Positions 60,401 through 64,000 of a stretch of DNA of 64,000 nucleotides are shown one piece after another. Origin of the DNA: Gorsachius magnificus. Lineage: Eukaryota > Chordata > Aves > Pelecaniformes > Ardeidae. The notes under the pieces are model-generated. The model saw only the letters and a program-made list of their open reading frames with translations, ran no database searches and was not told the origin of the DNA. The translations under genes were made by a program, and so were the position numbers. Location: positions 9,009,385 through 9,073,384 of the forward strand of contig CM067084.1 in the NCBI GenBank assembly GCA_034008185.1, given 5' to 3'. Position 1 is the first letter of the stretch, and each line of letters begins with the position of its first letter.

Positions 60401-63305
60401 ACATGAGAAGATTATATATGATAATGGGCTCTTGTCTCTTCTACAAGGTAGTATTAGTGATTAAGATCTAAAGATTAGGAAAATGTATCTGGAACTCTAA
60501 CCCAGTCATGGAGTAACTCTTTCTGAACCTCACAAATATGAAAAAAAGTATGATTGTTTTAAAGGTGTATTTCTAGTAACAGACCTAAAACTCAAACACC
60601 ATAGCAGAAAAAATCGATGTCAGGAAGTGATATGAATAGTAAGAACAAAATACTCATTTGAAACAGTCTTATGGGAATTTTGCTGCATATGATCCAAGGA
60701 CTGAAGAGAGAAGGTAATGAGACTGTATGATATTCTAATAGGAATTTTTTTTGTTCATTACCATTTTTCAGTAAAGAGACCAGGTGATCTATCTTTAATC
60801 TGCCTTTAAATCAAAGGCTTGAGAAATTGAGTTGACAGCTTTTTCACTTTGGCCTCATTTGTAAGTTTATGTATCTTTATTAAATGTAGACAGTGTATTC
60901 AACAGTGTAAAGAAAGAGGAAGATAAAGCAAAGGCTGTTGGGGAAACTTACATTTTAAGGATTTTTTCATGCAATTGTTCCTTTATGCTGGTAGTGTTAT
61001 GTGACTGAACTGTTAGCACACATGGAACTAAGAAGTATCTACCATGACAGTGCTTTAACTGTAGCGCACTTAGTGCTCGAAATACTGTTGTACTATTTAT
61101 CTTTGGAAACTTTATTAATTCCAGTGAAAGCTCAGTATTCTTGGTAGGCAGGAAATGAAAGTTAAAGCACCTTAACTCTGTAGCTGTTCTGCAAGCTGTT
61201 AAAGCCATGCATTTCCCATCTCGCCTCTGATAATTTGTATACATGCTGATGTTTTATTTGTTTATGTTTCCATGTTTTGATTCTTCAGATGTGGTGCAAA
61301 AGCACTGTTACCTATTGTACAACTATGTACCAAAAAGATGGCCAGAAAGTTTACAATCTCAATGCATGTAGAGCGTGGTTATCTCTATGTGAAAAGTACT
61401 TTTAAGTGATAAGTGGTGGTGTTGTATTTCTTACTGAATACACTTCCTTTTCTGTGTTTAATTAAGGGTTACTTGATTGGTAATCACTTGCCAAAAGAAG
61501 ATCTTATTGATATAGGTTTATATTGTCGGCACTATTGTCTGTTACCCTTGGCAGCAGAGCAGAAGATTGGTCAGTTAGTGATATGGCGGGAAGTATTTCC
61601 ACATCATCATATCCAGCCATGTGACGTTTCAAGTTTTACAGGATACAGGGAACCTGAAGCGAGATACTTTTTACTGATAGTTGGCTTGGTAAGTTAACAT
61701 TTCCAGTATGCCCTTTCTCTAATGCTCTGGTTTACTGTTGTGTGTTGTCTATTAAGATCAAAACTTCCCTTGCATTTTATTAGTAATTTTACAGAATATT
61801 CATGTTACAGCTGTTTCATGGAATAGAATTTCTCAGAGTGTAGCATTATTTATACATTTGTAAAGCTTGCAAGTTTAAGTATAAGTTCTCATTTTTTTTA
61901 TGCCTTTTCACTTTGGATGAAGATGTTTTTACTTTCATGATTTTGTATTTTCAGACAACTCTTTACAGAAATGTGTATTTTTATTTTTAAATGTGGAATT
62001 TTTTAAAGCAAACAACGAATAAATATGTAAATGATAGCTTGATTGACTTAAATAACGTGGTAACAGATCTCCTTGGACATGATTTGATTACAGAAAAAAA
62101 AAAAAAAAGAAAAAACCAAAAAAAACTCCTGGAGATGAGGAAGGAGTTTTGAATATAGTGCTGCATTTTGCCCAAGTATCAGATGAGCTATACATATAAT
62201 ACAGAACATACTGTATATTAAACCAAAGGCTAATGTTGCTACCTCCGTGTTTACAGAGACACTTTATGCTGTGTGTCCTGCTAGAGGCAGGAGGCTGTGC
62301 ATCAAAAGCTACTGGGAATCCAGGACCAGACTGTATATATGTAGATCAGGTCAAAGCCACTATACTTCAACTGGAAGGAATAGATGCCGGCATAGAGGAA
62401 AGGCTAGATTCTCCTTCCATTCCACCTTTATCTTGTGCTGACTGGTTCCTTCCTGCAACACGTGACAAACTGGAGAGCTTGACCACCTCACCCATCCTAA
62501 GCAAGCTACAAAATACTTCCAAATCAGTAACCACTCCAGCAAGCAAAAGGACCCTGTTTGGTGACTCTTCCTTAATGACACGTAAGCCGAGCCCTACAAG
62601 AAGCAGTGGAGGGCCTGACCACAATAATGAAGGTCCTGCAGAAGATGAAAGCAGTAATCCACAGTCTGTAGTGGATCAGGTGTGAGAACAAAGACAAAGA
62701 GAATTGATAAGGTTCTGGTGGGCTTGGGGGGAGGTGGCAATTCTTTTAAAAACTCACTCAATTTTTTTTTAAGAAAATATACTATAAAAGAATAAATCTT
62801 AAGAGCCTCTGAATTCAGTAGAAAATATTTCTGTTGCCTTGGGAAGCTTTGGGTCAGCCTCAGAGCCATCAGATTTTATCATTGCTTCTAAATATTTGGC
62901 TTTTTCACATGACTGAAGCGGGCACAGCTGCATTGGAATCAGCAGAAATAATTGGAGAATATCCCCAAAATAATAATGGTGTAAACATATGTTATCAGAA
63001 CAAATCGCTGTACAGTTGTACAACTGCTTCTAACCCATTTTAGTCTAAAATAGGCTATAAAATACACCTATATAAGTTGATGCAACTATTTGGGCCCTTT
63101 AAAAAAGTTCTACATTATTTTCTTCTAATTAGGTGACTTGTTGGTTTGATTCTCTTGTTTCGTTAGCTGTGTTTTCTCTGTTCATTCATCTGTCTGCTTG
63201 TTTTCAGGCCACTAGAAAAAAACATACCCTACCAAATCCATTTCACTTAGGAAACCTCAAAAAGAACCTGTCAGAGAAAGATACAGAACTTCTTAATGCT
63301 ATCAA
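22779..63305 (+). CDS. INTU: INTU, inturned planar cell polarity protein (13 exons; 3' end outside window)
   Basis: INTU is a planar-cell-polarity effector. With FUZ and WDPCP it forms the CPLANE module at the base of the primary cilium, where INTU-FUZ activates RAB23 and supports ciliogenesis and Hedgehog signalling (family knowledge). The joined exons give 2342 coding bases, about 780 codons, against roughly 940 residues in mammals, so the last exons lie beyond the window. Visible parts are: a low-complexity N-terminus (1-43), DLEPEW (45-50), a basic linker (about 100-130), an atypical PDZ region (about 165-275, core [17 protein letters not shown]), a first longin-type domain (about 317-430), a second longin-type region (about 534-625), and a Ser/Pro-rich linker (about 640-748). 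All introns are GT/AG and every phase agrees. I prefer ATG 22779 (MAS start as in mammals), but in-frame ATG 22698 with a full Kozak context would add 27 residues. Confidence 0.95.
23221..23236. promoter_or_regulatory. 16-bp palindrome resembling an RFX X-box
   Basis: GTTGCTCCGGAGCAAC is a perfect palindrome. Its half-sites GTTGC and GCAAC are those of RFX X-boxes, but the spacing is two bases longer than the usual 14-bp form. It lies 312 bases after exon 1 of a ciliary gene and inside the CpG island, where RFX control is plausible. The motif is seen; the function is inferred. Confidence 0.35.
25668..26300 (-). mobile_element. Ancient CR1/L3-like LINE relic (antisense)
   Basis: GATTCATAGAAAGAGAGACC and CATCTAGTC resemble the antisense CR1 3' end. 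About 450 bases further, CCAAAACTGGACACAGT and the following TTGCCTTGGCTTTTCTTTG match a more internal CR1 block in the expected order. The copy is highly diverged and its borders are approximate. Confidence 0.5.
26933..27519 (+). CDS. INTU: INTU exon 2 (largest coding exon; linker and PDZ start)
   Basis: It is 587 bases long, entering in phase 2 and leaving in phase 1 (ATC G|GTAAGT). It encodes residues 45-239. It starts with the diagnostic [20 protein letters not shown]. It then has an acidic ESEEE segment, a Lys-rich stretch ([15 protein letters not shown]), a conserved [10 protein letters not shown] block, [10 protein letters not shown], and the first half of the PDZ core. This exon alone identifies INTU. 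The upstream frame remains open into the intron, but the acceptor and phase fix the start. Confidence 0.95.
30150..30420. repeat. Possible diverged avian interspersed repeat
   Basis: This GC-richer island within AT-rich intron contains CCTCTGCAGGCCACAGCCCT, then GGGTCCCCTCTGTGGGCT. It reads like the Cys/Trp/Gln-rich moderately repetitive sequence seen in bird genomes, but I cannot name a family. It ends near 30420 without a clear tail. Confidence 0.3.
36060..36560 (-). mobile_element. Ancient CR1-like LINE relic (antisense)
   Basis: GGAAAGGACCTAACGAACC at the left resembles the CR1 3' conserved region. About 340 bases on, GGAGTACTCTGGATGGGATC and then AATGCATCCAGGTGTTG follow in the order of the antisense CR1 consensus (the block normally reading as a modified ACTCCAG, then a modified ATCCCAGG). 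It is strongly diverged, with approximate borders. Confidence 0.45.
37911..37996 (+). CDS. INTU: INTU exon 3 (PDZ middle)
   Basis: It is 86 bases, phase 1 to phase 0. It encodes [20 protein letters not shown] and then SCIPGPMQ, a nearly invariant PDZ stretch of INTU. The acceptor reads TTTTCTCCAG|GAG, a tandem NAGNAG site that could remove one codon. The donor is CAG|GTACAG. Confidence 0.95.
39327..39805 (-). mobile_element. CR1 LINE, 5'-truncated copy
   Basis: The + strand begins with the reversed tail AATCATAGAATCATAGAATG and TTTTGGGTTGGAAGGGACCC, and continues through the typical 3' UTR-like blocks. It runs into the antisense of the ORF2 C-terminal region near CTGGACCCGCTCCAACAG. The element therefore lies on the minus strand and is about 480 bases long. 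It is well preserved compared with the other relics here, so it is relatively young. Confidence 0.95.
39564..39812 (-). pseudogene. CR1 ORF2 C-terminal remnant
   Basis: The minus-strand frame encodes the end of the CR1 reverse-transcriptase polyprotein, including [36 protein letters not shown] and [12 protein letters not shown]. The catalytic part is missing because the copy is 5'-truncated, so it is inactive. The first few residues lie outside the element. Confidence 0.85.
40885..40916 (+). repeat. 32-base T run
   Basis: An uninterrupted T homopolymer within intron 3, or an A run on the other strand. It may be an old retroposed poly(A) tail in antisense, but no element body is recognisable beside it. 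Confidence 0.85.
41640..42110 (-). mobile_element. Ancient CR1/L3-type LINE relic (antisense)
   Basis: Blocks such as TTTCACTTCTGTCACATC, CTAAGCGGGAAAATCCCC, CACCTTCATCAGTGCCTTC and ATTTATAGAGTGGAATACTA occur in the order of the antisense CR1/L3 consensus. It is heavily diverged and the borders are rough. Confidence 0.45.
44765..44965 (+). CDS. INTU: INTU exon 4 (PDZ end, linker, longin 1 start)
   Basis: It is 201 bases, 67 codons, phase 0 at both ends. It starts VKLTFE, the last PDZ strand. It passes through a variable polar linker and [10 protein letters not shown], and enters the first longin-type domain at [19 protein letters not shown]. The donor is GAG|GTATGT. The acceptor TCTTAATAG has few pyrimidines. 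Confidence 0.95.
44966..49645 (+). other. INTU: INTU intron 4 (4.7 kb)
   Basis: It is AT-rich with scattered T runs (for example near 48119-48132). No repeat family or exon is recognisable. The minus-strand open frame 47005-47442 has no supporting features. Confidence 0.8.
49646..49764 (+). CDS. INTU: INTU exon 5 (longin 1)
   Basis: It is 119 bases, phase 0 to phase 2. It encodes [20 protein letters not shown] and [19 protein letters not shown], one of the most conserved INTU stretches. Acceptor TTCTTCACAG, donor CAG|GTAAAA. Confidence 0.95.
49765..52380 (+). other. INTU: INTU intron 5
   Basis: It is about 2.6 kb of AT-rich sequence. I see no exon, no recognisable interspersed repeat and no notable structure. 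Confidence 0.8.
52381..52470 (+). CDS. INTU: INTU exon 6 (longin 1)
   Basis: It is 90 bases, phase 2 at both ends. It encodes [20 protein letters not shown] and LLVIGLPEE. The [10 protein letters not shown] motif is characteristic of INTU. Acceptor TTTTTGTAG, donor AA|GTGAGT. Confidence 0.95.
52471..53034 (+). other. INTU: INTU intron 6
   Basis: A short AT-rich intron. No repeat or extra exon is seen. The acceptor has a long T-rich tract (TTTTATTTTTTAG). Confidence 0.8.
53035..53112 (+). CDS. INTU: INTU exon 7 (longin 1 helix)
   Basis: It is 78 bases, phase 2 at both ends. It encodes [20 protein letters not shown] followed by YSSLDS, an amphipathic helix region near the end of the first longin-type domain. 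Donor AG|GTGAGT. Confidence 0.95.
53113..53941 (+). other. INTU: INTU intron 7
   Basis: An AT-rich intron of about 0.8 kb with T and A runs near 53778-53819. Nothing coding is supported. Confidence 0.8.
53942..54131 (+). CDS. INTU: INTU exon 8
   Basis: It is 190 bases, phase 2 to phase 0. It encodes [37 protein letters not shown] and [17 protein letters not shown], matching the linker between longin-type domains in mammalian INTU. The reading frame stays open past the donor AAG|GTGATG, so an unspliced form would add a short tail. Confidence 0.95.
54379..54419 (+). repeat. Compound alternating dinucleotide tract (TA, TG, CG)
   Basis: About eight TA units run directly into seven or eight TG units and then CGCGCACA. 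The whole tract alternates pyrimidine and purine, so it can unwind or adopt Z-DNA. It is likely polymorphic in length. Confidence 0.85.
55680..55713 (+). repeat. Homopyrimidine T/C tract
   Basis: About eighteen T are followed by CT, then two C runs separated by TC elements. The pure pyrimidine strand can form triplex structures. It lies in the middle of intron 8 and not at a splice site. Confidence 0.7.
57545..57570. repeat. 26-bp perfect palindrome
   Basis: The half-site GCTCCACAAGTAC is followed with no spacer by its exact reverse complement. Symmetry stops at the next base on each side. It lies in INTU intron 8, with no recognisable mobile element around it. Confidence 0.85.
58971..59024 (+). 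CDS. INTU: INTU exon 9
   Basis: It is 54 bases, 18 codons, phase 0 at both ends. It encodes [18 protein letters not shown], nearly identical to mammalian INTU. Acceptor AATATTTCAG, donor CTG|GTAAAC. Skipping it would keep the frame. Confidence 0.95.
59025..60384 (+). other. INTU: INTU intron 9
   Basis: It is about 1.4 kb of AT-rich sequence. No repeat family or coding exon is recognised. Confidence 0.8.
60385..60447 (+). CDS. INTU: INTU exon 10
   Basis: It is 63 bases, 21 codons, phase 0 at both ends. It encodes [20 protein letters not shown] then K. Acceptor TTTTTTCCTCACAG, donor AAG|GTAGTA. It is also frame-neutral if skipped. Confidence 0.95.
60448..61466 (+). other. INTU: INTU intron 10
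   Basis: It is about 1 kb and AT-rich. The acceptor end (TTTAATTAAG) is poor in pyrimidines. No other feature is seen. Confidence 0.8.
61467..61688 (+). CDS. INTU: INTU exon 11 (second longin-type region)
   Basis: It is 222 bases, 74 codons, phase 0 at both ends. It encodes [48 protein letters not shown] and [10 protein letters not shown]. These hydrophobic strands belong to the second longin-type domain. Donor TTG|GTAAGT. Confidence 0.95.
61689..62256 (+). other. INTU: INTU intron 11
   Basis: A short AT-rich intron with an interrupted A run near 62094-62127. No element body lies beside the A run. Confidence 0.8.
62257..62679 (+). CDS. INTU: INTU exon 12 (longin 2 end and Ser/Pro-rich linker)
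   Basis: It is 423 bases, 141 codons, phase 0 at both ends. It begins [20 protein letters not shown], then [55 protein letters not shown]-like KRTLFGDSS, and a Ser/Pro/Asn-rich acidic tail ending SVVDQ. The low-complexity tail is a probable disordered, phosphorylatable linker. Donor CAG|GTGTGA. Confidence 0.95.
62680..63207 (+). other. INTU: INTU intron 12
   Basis: About 0.5 kb and AT-rich. From recall, mammalian INTU has some 20 residues more between the flanking exons. I looked for a matching mini-exon here and found none with splice sites. Confidence 0.75.
63208..63305 (+). CDS. INTU: INTU exon 13 (last exon in window)
   Basis: It is 98 bases, phase 0 to phase 2. It encodes [33 protein letters not shown], matching the conserved [13 protein letters not shown] block. 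Donor AA|GTAAGA. The remaining C-terminal exons, including the third longin-type region, lie outside. Confidence 0.95.
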
Positions 63306-64000
63306 GTAAGAAATTATTTTTCATGAAGTACTTCATTTTTAAGGCCATACTTGGATTGTTTTTTGAATATGCACAGATCACAGAAGTTCCTGCATAATTT
63401 TATTCTAACAAAAACTTTGCTATGCAAGGGTTGTCAAAAGTGAAGCTCTTAAATGGACAGCTTAATTAGAAAAGATGACTTTCTCAAGAATACCTCAAGA
63501 AAATGTATACGCATGTCCCACATATAGGTGAACTCGGAAGTTCAAATAGAAGAGTTTTTGGACCACACATACACCTTGTGCCTCCCTGGTATCTCTAGAT
63601 AGGTGTACAAAGGACAAGGAAGCTTTCCCAGTTGCCACTTGTTGCTTATGACAGCACAGTCTGCTCTGGTGTTCTCTATGAGCTCTAAAGAAAGTTTCCT
63701 TCCCCCCCCCCCCCCCCCCCCCGCTTTTATTTCTCCTTTCCTCTTTCTTTTTTTGATGAGAATTTTTGAGAACACAAGTGCAATACCTAACTAGTACCAT
63801 AGTATTTTGGTTTGTGTGTTTTTTTCTTTTAAATTATGAGTCCAAATTAGCAGGATTTCCTTGGTTTAGATATAGGCACCTTTTGAATGTCTGTATCCAT
63901 TTTTGTACTCTATTGTAGTTACCAGAAAGCAATTCTGTCTTAAGAAACAAAAGTATATGTTGTTTAACTGAAATTCCTTTCAAAATTATTTTAATATCAA
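63306..64000 (+). other. INTU: INTU intron 13 (partial)
   Basis: It begins with a GTAAGA donor and runs off the window. It includes the C run at 63702-63722. No acceptor with a matching INTU exon appears before base 64000. Confidence 0.8.
63702..63722 (+). repeat. 21-base C run
   Basis: An uninterrupted C tract, or G on the minus strand, lies about 400 bases past the exon 13 donor. It could form an i-motif or G-quadruplex. Its true length is hard to sequence. Confidence 0.85.

Noticed and set aside
62834..63043. Open frame in INTU intron 12 considered as an extra exon
   Set aside because: It lacks a suitable acceptor and donor, and exons 12 and 13 already join in frame.
63495..63800. Minus-strand frame with a Gly run
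   Set aside because: The Gly run is the translation of the C homopolymer at 63702-63722. It is not coding.

Overview
This window is bird nuclear DNA. The evidence is a clear antisense copy of the avian LINE CR1 with its ATTCTATG-type 3' tail (39327-39805), a second short CR1 tail (12237-12291), older CR1/L3-like relics, AT-rich introns with GT/AG splice sites, and two sharp CpG islands. No prokaryotic operon, tRNA, rRNA or CRISPR array is visible. The species cannot be fixed from what I can see.

Layout. (1) 1-16550: about 16.5 kb of AT-rich DNA with no exon I can support. It holds short homopolymers, a 21-bp tandem duplication, a short CR1 tail, and two 19-bp CR1-tail motifs in perfect inverted orientation about 3 kb apart. 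(2) 16555-17300: a CpG island containing one convincing + strand coding first exon (16797-16909) that I do not recognise. (3) 16910-22480: mostly non-coding, with two candidate acceptors for that exon. The better one (22247-22373) ends in a stop followed 47 bases later by AATAAA, just before the next island. (4) 22480-23420: the CpG-island promoter and first exon of INTU. (5) 22779 to the right edge: INTU (inturned planar cell polarity protein) on the + strand. Thirteen coding exons can be placed with GT/AG sites and phases that agree at every junction. They give 2342 coding bases, or about 780 codons. The final exons lie beyond base 64000.

INTU is a planar-cell-polarity effector. With FUZ and WDPCP it belongs to the CPLANE module that acts at the base of primary cilia, and INTU-FUZ acts as an exchange factor for RAB23. 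The exons encode, in order: a low-complexity N-terminus, the conserved DLEPEW block, an atypical PDZ domain (exons 2-4), a first longin-type domain (exons 4-8), a second longin-type region (exons 10-12), a Ser/Pro-rich linker (exon 12), and the start of the C-terminal region (exon 13).

The most interesting item is the unrecognised CpG-island exon at 16797-16909. It may begin a small separate two-exon gene. It may instead be an alternative first exon of INTU, because its phase joins INTU exon 2 in frame. Other points are a 16-bp palindrome resembling an RFX X-box in INTU intron 1, a 26-bp perfect palindrome in intron 8, and a TA/TG/CG alternating tract in intron 8.
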